A DNA stretch of 64,000 bases from Aquimarina spinulae (GCF_943373825.1 NZ_CALSBP010000003.1:496001-560000); one strand, 5' to 3'. Shown: positions 53,151 through 63,000, numbered from the stretch's first letter. Notes: a model not told the origin generated them from the letters alone. Numbers and translations: made by a program.

Positions 53151-54191
53151 TTAATTTAAATAATTTACGTTCCAGTTTATGTTATTATAATATCCTAAAG
53201 TTCCTTGACTAACAACCAAAGGTGAATCAATATTATTTGTATACAATCCTCCCGTTCCTAAGCCTTGAGGCATTTTGTTATTTAAGGTATATGTATATTG
53301 CGCAATAGCGTTTAATCCTATGTTGCTCTCTAGTGCGCTGGTAATCCACCACCCTATCCCAAAAGATTTTGCTATATCAATCCATTCTTTGGTTCCTTTA
53401 AAACCTCCTATCAAACTTGGTTTAAGAATAATATATTGTGGTTGTATAGTTTGTAATAGTTTTCTCTTTTCTGTTACATCAAAAACACCAATTAACTCTT
53501 CATCTAGTGCTATTGGCAATGGAGTTTCTTTACATAAGTTTGCCATTTCGTTAAGCTGTCCTTGTCGTATAGGTTGCTCTATACTATGTAGATTAAATAC
53601 AGAAAGCTGTTTTAGTTTATCTAAAGCTTCTTCTGGTTTAAACGCGCCATTAGCATCTACTCTTAATTCAATACTATCTGAAGAAAAATGAGATCGTATA
53701 TAGGACAACAAATTTAATTCTGTTTCAAAATCAATAGCCCCTATTTTCATTTTTATGCAATCAAATCCATCATCTAATTTAGAGGTGATTTGTTGTCTCA
53801 TAAATTCTTTATCTCCCATCCATATGAGTCCGTTGATAGAAATTTGTTCTTCATCACGGGTAAATGGTGAAGGAAACAGTAAAAAAGGAGAATCGCTTTC
53901 TAAAGATCTAAACGCCATCTCTACTCCAAATTGAATACTCGGAAACTCTATAAGTTCTTCCCAAAGCTTTTCTACACCTAAATGAATATTCTCACAGGTC
54001 CATTTTAATGTATCCTCATAATCTGGTCGGTCATCGATACTTAATGTTCTTAGAATTCCGCACTCTCCTATTCCTTTCTTTGTTCCGTCAGAAATCACAA
54101 TAAACCAGGTTTCTTTGGTTTTTAGAACTCCTCTCGAAGTACCGCTTGGTCTTTTAAACTGAAGGATATGCTTATAATATCTGGCATTCAT
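53151..54191 (-). CDS. menC: o-Succinylbenzoate synthase
   Basis: 346 aa, enolase superfamily. DCIKMKIGAIDFETEL (KxK catalytic Lys), LRVDANGAF (metal Asp), IEQPIRQGQ (metal Glu), ALDEELIG (metal Asp), YIILKPSLIGGF (second Lys) and WWITSALESNIG. Converts SHCHC to o-succinylbenzoate in menaquinone biosynthesis. Shares one base with the MBL gene upstream and precedes the CPBP gene by 6 bases. Confidence 0.92.
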   Translation of the reverse strand: MNARYYKHILQFKRPSGTSRGVLKTKETWFIVISDGTKKGIGECGILRTLSIDDRPDYEDTLKWTCENIHLGVEKLWEELIEFPSIQFGVEMAFRSLESDSPFLLFPSPFTRDEEQISINGLIWMGDKEFMRQQITSKLDDGFDCIKMKIGAIDFETELNLLSYIRSHFSSDSIELRVDANGAFKPEEALDKLKQLSVFNLHSIEQPIRQGQLNEMANLCKETPLPIALDEELIGVFDVTEKRKLLQTIQPQYIILKPSLIGGFKGTKEWIDIAKSFGIGWWITSALESNIGLNAIAQYTYTLNNKMPQGLGTGGLYTNNIDSPLVVSQGTLGYYNNINWNVNYLN

Positions 54192-54871
54192 TATAATGTG
54201 ATGCTTTTCCCTATATCTAACAGCATAAGGTCTTTGTTTTTTTCAAAAAACTTTTGTTTGGCTTCATCATGATCAATTTCAATATATCCAAAAGTATCAT
54301 AATGTACTCCTAATATTTTATCGCATTCTACAAAATCACTTGCAATAATAGCATCATCTACACCCATTGTAAAATTATCACCAATAGGTAGAATAGCAAG
54401 ATCCAAAGTATTTCTCAACGGGATTAATTTCATATCCATTGTTAATGCTGTATCACCAGCAATATAAATGGTTTTATGCTCTCCTTCAATAACGAATCCT
54501 CCTGGTTGCCCTCCATATGTTCCATCGGCGAAACTACTGGTATGAATTGCATTCACATATTTTACTTTTCCAAATTCAAAACTCCAGGTTCCTCCATGAT
54601 TCATAGGATGTATTTCGACACCTAGATTCTGGTAATATGTGGCAATTTCATAATTTGAGACAATCGTAGCATTATTATTTTTGGCTATAGCTTCTGCATC
54701 AAGAACATGATCTTGATGTGCATGAGTAAGCAATATATAATCTGCTTTAATCGTATTCATATCAATTTTATCCTTAGCTAACGGGTTACCCGAAATAAAT
54801 GGATCTATAAGGATATTTGTTTCATTGATTTCAATTAGTAAAGTATTATGACCGTAAAAGGTGATTTTCAT
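54191..54871 (-). CDS. UPF0173-type metal-dependent hydrolase (MBL fold)
   Basis: 226 aa. MITFYGHNTLL-like start (MKITFYGHNTLLIEIN), ILIDPFISGNPLA, LTHAHQDHVLDA (HxHxDH), AIHTSSFADGTYGGQPGGFVIE, YIAGDTAL and GVHYDTFGYIEID. Hydrolase of unknown substrate, commonly located in flavobacterial menaquinone clusters. Stop overlaps the menC start by one base. Confidence 0.9.
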   Translation of the reverse strand: MKITFYGHNTLLIEINETNILIDPFISGNPLAKDKIDMNTIKADYILLTHAHQDHVLDAEAIAKNNNATIVSNYEIATYYQNLGVEIHPMNHGGTWSFEFGKVKYVNAIHTSSFADGTYGGQPGGFVIEGEHKTIYIAGDTALTMDMKLIPLRNTLDLAILPIGDNFTMGVDDAIIASDFVECDKILGVHYDTFGYIEIDHDEAKQKFFEKNKDLMLLDIGKSITL

Positions 54872-54976
54872 GTGTGAAAAATTTAAAACTAATTATACTA
54901 CAAATAGGTTCTGAGATACAATAGAATGCTCACAAAAGCTACTATAAATTATCTACTATAACAGAGTTCGACTAAA

Positions 54977-55876
54977 TTATAAAATCTGCCCCAGACTAAA
55001 TAAAATTGATAGTAAAAATGTTGTTAAAGCTATTTTTTTAAGCTCGGGGTCTAATAGTTCTGAATTACTGGTTTTAGCAACTTTTCGTATATGAATAAGT
55101 AAAGGTATATAAGCAATCAAAAACAAAAAGTTCATAGGTATTTTATAGGTAGCATATAAATATACTAACATGGATAGCATAGCTATAATTAGTAAGGTAA
55201 AATGATAAGTTCTTGCTCGATTAATTCCTAGTTTTACAACAAGTGTATTTTTACCTGCTTTTTTATCACTATGATAATCTCTCATATTATTAAGATTTAA
55301 CACTGTGGCACTCAATAATCCGATAGTGATAGCAGGTAGGAAGACAAGAACATTTAGTTGTTTTGCAAACAAAAAGTAACATCCAACGACGCTAACTAAG
55401 CCAAAAAAGATAAATACAAAAAAATCTCCTAAGCCTCTATAACCATACGCAGAGCTACCCATTGTGTATTTAATAGCAGCAGCTATAGCAGCAAGTCCTA
55501 ATATGAAAAAGAATACAGAATAGAAAAAGTACTCTTTTCCGAAAGAAACATAAATTAAAGCAATAGCAACTCCTAAGGTGATTAATGCTGTAAGTACTAT
55601 TCCTTTATACATTTCCTTTTTAGAAATGGCTCCACTTTGCAAAGCTCTTTGTGGCCCTACTCTATCTTCATTATCAGTTCCCTTTACCCCATCACCATAA
55701 TCATTAGCGAAATTGGATAAAATTTGTAGACCTAATGTAGTAATAATAGCCAGCCAGAAGGTATTTGTTTCCAAAAAGTTCTTATAACCTAAAGCAGATC
55801 CAACAACTATTCCCGAAATCGATAGTGGTAACGTTCTTAATCTAGCTGCAGAGATCCATGCTTTGAATTTGGTCAT
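54977..55876 (-). CDS. menA: 1,4-Dihydroxy-2-naphthoate polyprenyltransferase
   Basis: 299 aa UbiA-family membrane prenyltransferase with about eight helices. NFANDYGDGVKGTDNEDRVGPQRALQSGAIS is the first Asp-rich motif (NDxxDxxxD type) and NNMRDYHSDKKAGKNTLVVKLG the second. Attaches the isoprenoid tail in menaquinone synthesis. First gene of the minus-strand segment menA / MBL / menC / CPBP / menE; a 105-base gap separates it from the MBL gene. Confidence 0.93.
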   Translation of the reverse strand: MTKFKAWISAARLRTLPLSISGIVVGSALGYKNFLETNTFWLAIITTLGLQILSNFANDYGDGVKGTDNEDRVGPQRALQSGAISKKEMYKGIVLTALITLGVAIALIYVSFGKEYFFYSVFFFILGLAAIAAAIKYTMGSSAYGYRGLGDFFVFIFFGLVSVVGCYFLFAKQLNVLVFLPAITIGLLSATVLNLNNMRDYHSDKKAGKNTLVVKLGINRARTYHFTLLIIAMLSMLVYLYATYKIPMNFLFLIAYIPLLIHIRKVAKTSNSELLDPELKKIALTTFLLSILFSLGQIL

Positions 55877-56072
55877 TTTTGTAATTTTGACTTCAAAGGA
55901 ACATTATTTTTATAGAAAAATGAAAATTAATTACATCAATTCTTTGTCTTAAGAGTTTACAAAAATGTGTAACAAATCATAATATCACTTATTTTTACAA
56001 ATTTAGTAATTCATCTTACTCTAATTTTTATAAGACTTTTTATAGCTTAGCATTTTTAAATCCCTAAATACA

Positions 56073-57779
56073 ATGATTAAACTTATAAAAACCTTTATTT
56101 TTTTGCTCTTATGCCTAATGATTGGATGTAAAGATGAGCCAAAGAAAAATGGTATTAATCAATCAAAACCTACTCAATCTGATACTCAAAAAGTAAAAAA
56201 AACAAAAAAACCTCCTTTTATTTGGGAAGGATCCAATATCTATTTTTTATTAACCGATAGATTTAAAAATGGAGACCCTACAAACGACGAGGCTATAAAG
56301 CGAACTAATGAAACAGGTAAATTAAGAGGTTTTGAAGGAGGTGATATCAAAGGGATTATTCAGAAAATAAAAGATGGGTATTTTAAAGCACTCGGAGTAA
56401 ATGTTATATGGTTTAGTCCGATAGTAGAGCAAATACACGGAAGTGTAGATGAAGGTACAGGAAATACATATGCGTTTCATGGATATTGGACAAAGGATTG
56501 GACAAAAATTGATCCTAATTTTGGTACCTATAAAGAATTAAAAGAATTAGTAGATACAGCTCATAAGAATGATATTAGAATTCTAATGGATGTCGTAATG
56601 AACCACACAGGTCCTGTTACAAAGCAGGATCCTGTCTGGCCAGATAGCTGGGTACGAACCTCGCCGCAATGTACTTATAAAGATTATGAAAGTACTATAA
56701 ATTGTACACTGATAAAAAACCTCCCCGATATTAAAACAGAGAATAATGAAAATGTAGAATTACCCGAAGCGCTAATAAATAAATGGAAAGCCGAAGGTCG
56801 ATTAGAAATAGAACTTGCAGAGATAGATGTTTTCTTTACCAAAACACGATTAAAAAGATCTCCCAAGAATTATATTATCAAATGGCTAACTGATTATGTT
56901 AGAGAGTTAGGAGTAGATGGATATCGTGTAGATACTGTAAAACATATTAAAGAAGATGCATGGAGTGTATTGGCCGAACAAGCTAAGCTGGCATTCTTAG
57001 AATGGAAATCAAAAAACCCTGATAAAATACTAGATGATAATGAATTCTTTATGTTAGGTGAATTATACGGCTATGGAATTGATGGGAAACGATATTATGA
57101 TTTTGGGAACCGTAAAGTAGACTATTTTGCTCATGGATTTAACAATATGATCAATTTTCAGTTCAAATATGATGCTAATCAACTTGATTATGAAAAATTG
57201 TTTAGCAAATACAGTAAAGCTTTATATACCAATTTAATTGGTAAAGGAATAACCAATTATATAAGTTCTCATGATGATGGTAACCCTTTTGACAGAAAAA
57301 GAAATAAAACGTATGAATCTGCCACCAAACTGTTACTAACTCCTGGTATATCCCAGATATATTATGGAGATGAGATAGCAAGACCTTTAATTATCGACGA
57401 AACCAAAGGAGATGCCACACTTAGATCTAATATGAATTGGGATTCAATCAATAATAAGGATACCAAAACATTATTACAGCATTGGCAAAAACTAGGGATT
57501 TTTAGAAAAAATCATCCCGCTGTAGGAGCCGGTAAACACAAAATGATATCCCAAAAACCTTATGTATTCTCAAGAAAGTATCATAAAAATGGAATATCAG
57601 ACAAAGTAGTAATAGGATTAGATCTTCCTATGGGCGAAAAAATAATTAAAATTAATTCGGTTTTTCCAGAGGGAGCTATTTTAATCGATGACTACTCGGG
57701 TAAAGAAGTTACAGTTTCTAATGATTCGGTAATGGTTAATTCTGAATATGAAATTGCTCTATTAACAGTGAAAAAGTAA
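56073..57779 (+). CDS. GH13 alpha-amylase family lipoprotein
   Basis: 568 aa. Lipobox MIGC (Cys19) then a Lys/Pro-rich linker. GH13 conserved regions: DVVMNHT (residues 173-179), DGYRVDTVKH (nucleophile Asp287), MLGELYG (acid/base Glu330) and SSHDDGNPF (Asp401). Acts on alpha-glucans at the cell surface. An insert around residues 195-265 contains two extra Cys. No sus-type partner genes nearby. Confidence 0.9.
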   Translation: MIKLIKTFIFLLLCLMIGCKDEPKKNGINQSKPTQSDTQKVKKTKKPPFIWEGSNIYFLLTDRFKNGDPTNDEAIKRTNETGKLRGFEGGDIKGIIQKIKDGYFKALGVNVIWFSPIVEQIHGSVDEGTGNTYAFHGYWTKDWTKIDPNFGTYKELKELVDTAHKNDIRILMDVVMNHTGPVTKQDPVWPDSWVRTSPQCTYKDYESTINCTLIKNLPDIKTENNENVELPEALINKWKAEGRLEIELAEIDVFFTKTRLKRSPKNYIIKWLTDYVRELGVDGYRVDTVKHIKEDAWSVLAEQAKLAFLEWKSKNPDKILDDNEFFMLGELYGYGIDGKRYYDFGNRKVDYFAHGFNNMINFQFKYDANQLDYEKLFSKYSKALYTNLIGKGITNYISSHDDGNPFDRKRNKTYESATKLLLTPGISQIYYGDEIARPLIIDETKGDATLRSNMNWDSINNKDTKTLLQHWQKLGIFRKNHPAVGAGKHKMISQKPYVFSRKYHKNGISDKVVIGLDLPMGEKIIKINSVFPEGAILIDDYSGKEVTVSNDSVMVNSEYEIALLTVKK

Positions 57780-58300
57780 ATTAATAACAAGAATTCTTTT
57801 TAAGCATCTATTGTGGTTAAATGACTATTAATTTGGTTTACTTTTTTCTAATATTCAAAAATAATATATTTCAAGATTAGAACTATATAGCGATTGTATA
57901 TATACATATGTACCATATTTTTATATGAATCTAAAGTAAAAATTGGATCAGATATCAAGTAGTAAATTGCTAATTTATTTAAGTTCATAATACCCCATGA
58001 AGAACTTACCTCCTTAGGATAAGGAGGTAAGTGTTGGGGAAAACAAAAAAAGTAAGGGAAAAATTGTAATTGGAATACATGTCAAAGATAAAGAGGTTTG
58101 GTGCATATACGGTTACGGTTTTACCTCAAACTTTAGCCGGAATAGTAGTATGAATTGAAGATGAGTAGCTTAATTAACTGAAAAACAGACATTTAACACA
58201 AATCAACTCTGTATGTTAAATTATACTAAATAAAAAAAACAAATATCTGTATAAATAAATACCCGTAATTGATTTCTAATAATTCAAGAAAAATTTAAAT
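57780..58300. other. Gene-poor stretch with strong hairpin
   Basis: 521 bases. Contains the hairpin at 57993-58039 and an ATG frame of 24 codons (58079-58153) reading MSKIKRFGAYTVTVLPQTL... to a TGA, too short to accept alone. No other gene seen. Confidence 0.5.
57993..58039. other. Very stable hairpin
   Basis: Perfect 13-base-pair stem acttacctcctta (58004-58016) / taaggaggtaagt (58020-58032) with loop gga, enclosed by cccca (57993-57997) and tgggg (58035-58039). No T run follows on the plus strand; on the minus strand the stem is followed by sequence without a T run too, so it is not a plain terminator. Confidence 0.65.
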
Positions 58301-58708
58301 TTGCAATCATTAGTAGTTAATCATCTTTATAATATTACCCATTTGGAAAATAAAAAAGCAATCAAGTTAATCGATAAAATTCTGGTAGACCTGGAAAAAA
58401 CAGGTATCAACACAGATGCACTAATTGTAGACCTTAAAGAATTAAGGACTTATGCTTTAGAAGAGCAAATACCACTTGTAGTAAAGGTTCTTAGGTTTAC
58501 TTATGAACATATAGAAGAAAATAATTCTTTTCTCATACCTATTCCGGATGATGAACCTATAGATGAGGACAACGAAATACCAAATAATGAAGAAACCAAA
58601 GACCCCGTAGAGAGTCTTAAATATTTGGTATCGTTAACAAAAAGTCTAAAAAACAGAACAAATATTTCAGATTTAAAAGAGTACAGAGATGCTCTTATGG
58701 AATATTAA
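58301..58708 (+). CDS. Hypothetical protein, 135 aa
   Basis: Soluble, acidic, helical protein: THLENKKAIKLIDKILVDLEKTGI, LIVDLKELRTYALEE, VVKVLRFTYEHIEENNSF, an acidic/Pro linker (IPIPDDEPIDEDNEIP) and a C-terminal helix pair. It begins at a TTG (then QSLVVNHLYNI); no in-frame ATG is placed well, so the TTG start is likely. No family recognised. Ended by a hairpin shared with the convergent hydrolase gene. Confidence 0.65.
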   Translation: MQSLVVNHLYNITHLENKKAIKLIDKILVDLEKTGINTDALIVDLKELRTYALEEQIPLVVKVLRFTYEHIEENNSFLIPIPDDEPIDEDNEIPNNEETKDPVESLKYLVSLTKSLKNRTNISDLKEYRDALMEY

Positions 58709-58768
58709 ATTATAGATTTTTGGTGAGTCGTTTTTCTGATTCAGTTTTTAAAAAATTATAGATCTTAT

Positions 58769-58810
58769 AGAAGCGTCATATCTTTTATGTAAGAATGGCG
58801 CTTCTCTTTT
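58769..58810. terminator. Terminator between convergent genes
   Basis: agaagcg (58769-58775) pairs with cgcttct (58799-58805), followed by ctttttaa. Placed between the hypothetical gene (+) and the alpha/beta hydrolase gene (-). Confidence 0.65.
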
Positions 58811-58818
58811 TAATAGTA

Positions 58819-59622
58819 TCAATCATTTTTTAATATGCTATCAATCGTAGTAAGATACTCCTCAAATTTTATTAGATTATTATGCGATCCTTTTGGTATT
58901 GTGATCATTCTTTTGTTTGAAACTGTAATACTATTAAATAATAGCTCTCCCGATGTATAAGGGACTACTCTATCATCGGTGCCGTGATAAATAGTAACAT
59001 CACAAACTACATTTTGTATAAACTCATGAGACGGAATTTTATATTGTAGCAATAGGTTTGTTGGAAAAATAGGTAACCAACTTTCTGCAACATCTTTCAT
59101 ATTGTAATAGGGAGTTTCTAATATCAAATGGTTAGGCCTATTGTCTGAAGCTATTTTTGTTGCTATTCCAGTTCCAATAGATCTTCCATAAATAGTTATT
59201 TGATCTTCGGGATATCGTTCTAAAACATAATTATAGAACAATTGTGCATCTTCATATAATTTTTGTTCACTGATTTTCCCTGTACTTTTTCCATACCCCC
59301 GATAATCCATTATAATGACATCATATTTTTTTTGAGCAAAGAACATCGCTATTTCCCCCCAACGTTTCAGGCTTCCCTTATTTCCATGAAAATACAAAAT
59401 CACCCCTTTGGGATCTTCATTAACAAAACGAATAGCATTAAGACGACTATTATCTTTAGTTTCTAGAAAAAACTCTTCAAAAGGATGCGCAAATTGAAAA
59501 ATAAAATCTGTAGAAAGTTTTTCTGGTTGAAAAATAATTTTTTCCTGAAAGAAATAAAGTAATACCGCAATAATACTATACAATGCTATACTCCACAATA
59601 GTATTTTTTTAAGCTTGTGCAT
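58819..59622 (-). CDS. Alpha/beta hydrolase, membrane-anchored, copy 2
   Basis: 267 aa from the ATG at 59622 (MHKLKKILLWSIALYSII, an N-terminal membrane anchor). Hydrolase fold: ILYFHGNKGSLKRWG (oxyanion), DVIIMDYRGYGKSTG, IYGRSIGTG (nucleophile Ser in GxSxG), HGTDDRVVPY (Asp) and PKGSHNN (His). Resembles the BEM46/FrsA-like group. Overlaps the stop of its upstream paralogue by 14 bases; the pair arose by tandem duplication. Confidence 0.88.
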   Translation of the reverse strand: MHKLKKILLWSIALYSIIAVLLYFFQEKIIFQPEKLSTDFIFQFAHPFEEFFLETKDNSRLNAIRFVNEDPKGVILYFHGNKGSLKRWGEIAMFFAQKKYDVIIMDYRGYGKSTGKISEQKLYEDAQLFYNYVLERYPEDQITIYGRSIGTGIATKIASDNRPNHLILETPYYNMKDVAESWLPIFPTNLLLQYKIPSHEFIQNVVCDVTIYHGTDDRVVPYTSGELLFNSITVSNKRMITIPKGSHNNLIKFEEYLTTIDSILKND

Positions 59623-60484
59623 TTGCTTTTTTTGAAGAATGCATAACACCAATACTTGTATTAGAAAGATTTATCTTCCTCATTTTAGAATTGATAATTT
59701 CTCCAAGCATCTTATGATAAGATTCAAAATTATTCAAATTTTTATGCCCTCCTCCTATCACAGTGTATAGCCGAGTAAGTTTTGGTCGAATTTTTGACAA
59801 TTTAACACTTGATTTAAAAGGAATTAATTTATCATGGGTGCCGTGTATAATATGAATAGGGCAATTTACATACTTAAGCCATTTATAGGTCGGTATAGGG
59901 TACCTCATAATTAAAGAAATTGGCATAAAAGGTATAAACTTTGCGGCAACCTTATTTAGACTATAATAAGGAGCATCTAATATCAACATTTTAGGATTAT
60001 TGATAGAGGCTAATTTTGTAGCAAATCCAGAACCCATTGAACGACCGTATAAAATAATATACTCTTCCTTTACTCTTTCTTTAATCTTATTATAGACAAA
60101 CTGAAGATCTCTTTTTATTGCCTTAAAAGAACGTCTACCTGTACTTTTACCAAACCCTCTATAATCCAACATAAATACATCATACCCATGTCTTGTGAAG
60201 TCTACAGCAAATTTTCCCCAGCCTTTAATACTTTTAGAATTTCCTTTAAGATATAGAACGACCCCTTTTGGGTTCTCTACTTTAAAATGAAGACCATTAA
60301 GTATAGCGCCATCTCTTGTTTCCAGATTATATTCTTCTACAACCTGATTGTTATAATGAAACTCAAAATCCTTATCTAACTTCTCTGGTTTAAAAATGAA
60401 GTACTCCTGTAAGTAATACAAGCCAACACTTACAACGATATACATTGCAAGAACACTAATTGCTATATATCCCCAATATGACAT
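59609..60484 (-). CDS. Alpha/beta hydrolase, membrane-anchored, copy 1
   Basis: 291 aa. N-terminal anchor YIAISVLAMYIVVSVGLYYL; then VVLYLKGNSKSIKGWGKFAVDF, MLDYRGFGKSTGRRS, LYGRSMGSGFA (nucleophile Ser), HGTHDKLIPF (Asp) and IGGGHKNL (His). Same architecture as the following gene, with which it is translationally coupled. Ester or lipid substrate unknown. Confidence 0.88.
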   Translation of the reverse strand: MSYWGYIAISVLAMYIVVSVGLYYLQEYFIFKPEKLDKDFEFHYNNQVVEEYNLETRDGAILNGLHFKVENPKGVVLYLKGNSKSIKGWGKFAVDFTRHGYDVFMLDYRGFGKSTGRRSFKAIKRDLQFVYNKIKERVKEEYIILYGRSMGSGFATKLASINNPKMLILDAPYYSLNKVAAKFIPFMPISLIMRYPIPTYKWLKYVNCPIHIIHGTHDKLIPFKSSVKLSKIRPKLTRLYTVIGGGHKNLNNFESYHKMLGEIINSKMRKINLSNTSIGVMHSSKKANAQA

Positions 60485-60537
60485 CCAATTATTCTTTTTT
60501 GTAAGTATCTAATTTACAAAAAATTAAATTGAGGTAT

Positions 60538-60564
60538 AAAAAAATCCTGCCAAAGCAGGATTTT
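60538..60564 (-). terminator. Terminator of the outer-membrane barrel gene
   Basis: Perfect stem aaaatcctgc (60541-60550) / gcaggatttt (60555-60564), loop caaa; a T run follows on the minus strand. Confidence 0.8.
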
Positions 60565-60587
60565 AAATACGTATTATTTGTTAAAAT

Positions 60588-61178
60588 TTATCGTCGCGCA
60601 TCATAAATTCTGAATCGAACTCCTACTCTTGCATAAATATCAAAGAATTTACTATTAGTATTGGTAATATTATCTACAAAATCGTTCATTACTCCTACTT
60701 CTGCCATAATATCAAACATCTCTCCTACCATTTGAGAAAAACCAGCTCCGTACACACCGCCAATAATCAATTTCTCATAGCCATCATCTTCTAATTCTAC
60801 ACCATTTATTTCAAATTTTGTATTTACTCGAAAAGAAGGCCCGACATTAATAAAACCACGAAACCGATCTTTACCATCACCAGTTAAGTATCTAAATTTT
60901 GGGTTAAATCCAACCTGAAGTGTCTCTGCATCGCCTGTTCCTTCTATTTCACTGGTACGCTGCAGAAGGTCTAAAGAAAAAACAATACTTGTTCTCGCTC
61001 TAACTCCCATTACATAACCATATCCGGCATTAACAAAAAAACCTGTTCCGCCTGTAGTTTCGGTATTATCAAGGTTTAGTTTAGAAAAAGTAGCTCCAGC
61101 AGAAACTTCCCAGCGATATTGCCCATAAGAAACAACAGAAAGCGTTGTAAAAAGAATAAAAAAGACTATTTTTTTCAT
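60588..61178 (-). CDS. Outer-membrane beta-barrel protein
   Basis: 196 aa. Signal peptide MKKIVFFILFTTLSVVSYGQ. Small barrel of the PorT/OmpW-like (OMP_b-brl) type: WEVSAGATFSKLNLDN, GFFVNAGYGYVMGVRARTS, INVGPSFRVNTKFEI, ending VRFRIYDARR. Role unknown. Separate terminators on each side make it monocistronic. Confidence 0.82.
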   Translation of the reverse strand: MKKIVFFILFTTLSVVSYGQYRWEVSAGATFSKLNLDNTETTGGTGFFVNAGYGYVMGVRARTSIVFSLDLLQRTSEIEGTGDAETLQVGFNPKFRYLTGDGKDRFRGFINVGPSFRVNTKFEINGVELEDDGYEKLIIGGVYGAGFSQMVGEMFDIMAEVGVMNDFVDNITNTNSKFFDIYARVGVRFRIYDARR

Positions 61179-61236
61179 GATTTCGTATTTAGATTTGAGG
61201 TTGTAATAGAGCGAAAATACTAAAATTTAAAAAACG

Positions 61237-61276
61237 ACCATAAAAAAACCTGCCATATGACAGGTTTTTTTATGGT
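61237..61276 (-). terminator. Terminator of the ferredoxin gene
   Basis: Perfect 16-base-pair stem accataaaaaaacctg (61237-61252) / caggtttttttatggt (61261-61276), 8-base loop. Confidence 0.85.
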
Positions 61277-61296
61277 CTATATTGAGATAATATCCT

Positions 61297-61644
61297 TTAT
61301 TTATGCATAAAACCTTGTTTTTGCAATAAAAATTCTTCAGTTTCTACTATATCCTCATCGGGAATACAACAATCTACAGGACATACTGCAGCACATTGTG
61401 GTTCTTCATGAAACCCTTTACATTCTGTACATTTATCAGGAACTATATAATATACTTCATCACTAACAGGCTCTTGTGCCTCATCGGCATTTACACCTTT
61501 ACCGCCAGGAAGAACTACATCTCCTTCTAAATCTGTACCATCAGAATATCTCCAATCATCAGCCCCTTCATAAATTGCAGTATTTGGGCATTCTGGCTCA
61601 CAAGCACCACAGTTTATACATTCATCTGTTATTATAATTGCCAT
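61297..61644 (-). CDS. 2[4Fe-4S] ferredoxin
   Basis: 115 aa. First cluster motif [12 protein letters not shown], second [21 protein letters not shown], with an insertion of about 40 residues between strands ([16 protein letters not shown]). Low-potential electron carrier of the bacterial dicluster type. Divergent from the LuxC-type acyl-CoA reductase gene, a conserved flavobacterial neighbourhood. Confidence 0.92.
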   Translation of the reverse strand: MAIIITDECINCGACEPECPNTAIYEGADDWRYSDGTDLEGDVVLPGGKGVNADEAQEPVSDEVYYIVPDKCTECKGFHEEPQCAAVCPVDCCIPDEDIVETEEFLLQKQGFMHK

Positions 61645-61672
61645 AGCTCTTTTTTATTCTAAATTTGCAGCA

Positions 61673-61704
61673 CAAAAATAGCTCGTAAACTAGTGATAAA
61701 CAAA
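61673..61704 (-). promoter_or_regulatory. Bacteroidota-type promoter of the ferredoxin gene
   Basis: Minus strand: TTTG (61704-61701), 20-base spacer, TATTTTTG (61680-61673), matching the phylum's -33 TTTG / -7 TAnnTTTG consensus. Transcription would begin about 10-20 bases before the ferredoxin ATG region. Confidence 0.6.
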
Positions 61705-61710
61705 TAAGAA

Positions 61711-62772
61711 ATGTTATTAAATGATCGTATCAAAGCTTTTTCTGAATTAGGAAAGTTTCTTAGCCAATTCAAATCCACTGGTTATGAGAAGGTTAATGCC
61801 ATTCATCATAATGATGATTTTTTTGATAAAATGCTTCATAAAATTACTACTGCCGTACATCATAATGGGTGGTTTACAGAAGAAAATGTACTTTTTTCTC
61901 TAGAACAATGGAGTAATGCTCTTACAGAGAATAGTTTAAAAGATTGGCTATCTCCTTATGCATTAGAAAAAATAGAACCAAAAACAGTCGGTATTGTTAT
62001 GGCAGGGAATATACCATTAGTAGGTTTTCATGATTTTCTTTCTGTATTAATTTCTGGGCATCATGTTTTGGTAAAACAATCTTCTAATGATAACCAGTTG
62101 TTACCTTTTTTGGCTTCGTATCTAATAGCAATAGAACATCGATTTGAGGCATCTATTAAATTTACTTCAGAAAAATTTAAAAATTTTGATGCAGTAATTG
62201 CTACCGGAAGCGATAATACTTCTCGGTATTTTGAATATTACTTTGGTAAAGTACCCAACATCATACGCAAAAACAGAAATTCTGTTGCCATTTTAACGGG
62301 AAATGAAACCAAAGAACAACTCGAGGTACTAGGCAAAGATATTTTTAGATATTATGGATTGGGATGTAGAAGTGTTTCAAAATTAATGGTCCCAAAAGAG
62401 TATAATTTTGATTCTTTTTTTAAAGCCATTTATCCATATCATGATGTCGTTAATAGTGCAAAGTATGCTAATAATTATGATTACAATAAAGCAGTTTACC
62501 TAATGAGTAATTACAAATTGTTTGAAAACGGCTTTTTAATGCTCAAAGAAGACGAAGGCTATGCTTCTCCTATTGCGACTCTATTTTATGAAACCTATGA
62601 TTCTAAAGACCAGTTAAACAAAAAAATTAAGAGTGACAGCGAAAAGATCCAGTGTGTTGTAGGCCTTGATTTTTCTCCAGAATGTATTGAATTTGGAGAA
62701 ACGCAAAGCCCTCAACTTTCAGATTATGCAGATGGTATAGATATTATTGAGTTTTTGACAAAAATTAATTAA
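61711..62772 (+). CDS. LuxC-type acyl-CoA reductase
   Basis: 353 aa, aldehyde-dehydrogenase-like fold (PF05893). VGIVMAGNIPLVGFHDFLSVLISGHHVLVKQSSND, DAVIATGSDNTSRYFEYYFGKVPNIIRKNRNSVAIL and YYGLGCRSVSKLMVP (catalytic Cys in GLGCRS). Reduces an acyl-CoA to an aldehyde; the physiological role in flavobacteria is unsettled. Upstream of serC on the same strand. Confidence 0.88.
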   Translation: MLLNDRIKAFSELGKFLSQFKSTGYEKVNAIHHNDDFFDKMLHKITTAVHHNGWFTEENVLFSLEQWSNALTENSLKDWLSPYALEKIEPKTVGIVMAGNIPLVGFHDFLSVLISGHHVLVKQSSNDNQLLPFLASYLIAIEHRFEASIKFTSEKFKNFDAVIATGSDNTSRYFEYYFGKVPNIIRKNRNSVAILTGNETKEQLEVLGKDIFRYYGLGCRSVSKLMVPKEYNFDSFFKAIYPYHDVVNSAKYANNYDYNKAVYLMSNYKLFENGFLMLKEDEGYASPIATLFYETYDSKDQLNKKIKSDSEKIQCVVGLDFSPECIEFGETQSPQLSDYADGIDIIEFLTKIN

Positions 62773-62823
62773 ATAATTTATCATTTTGATAATGATTTTG
62801 TATCATATTATTAGCACCTTTGT

Positions 62824-62847
62824 AGCGTTTTTTCTAACGCTGTTTTT
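62824..62847 (+). terminator. Weak terminator
   Basis: agcgtt (62824-62829) / aacgct (62836-62841) followed by gttttt, between the acyl-CoA reductase gene and serC. Confidence 0.5.
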
Positions 62848-63000
62848 AGAGTAAAGAAAAAACAACGAAACCATACTATTTAACAACAATAAAACTACTA
62901 ATGAAACTGATACAATTAGATAACCGTTAACGTAAATAGTTATACTAATTTTAATTGTTGAAGATTCCATGTGGCCATTAAAAACAACAAACATTAGCAC

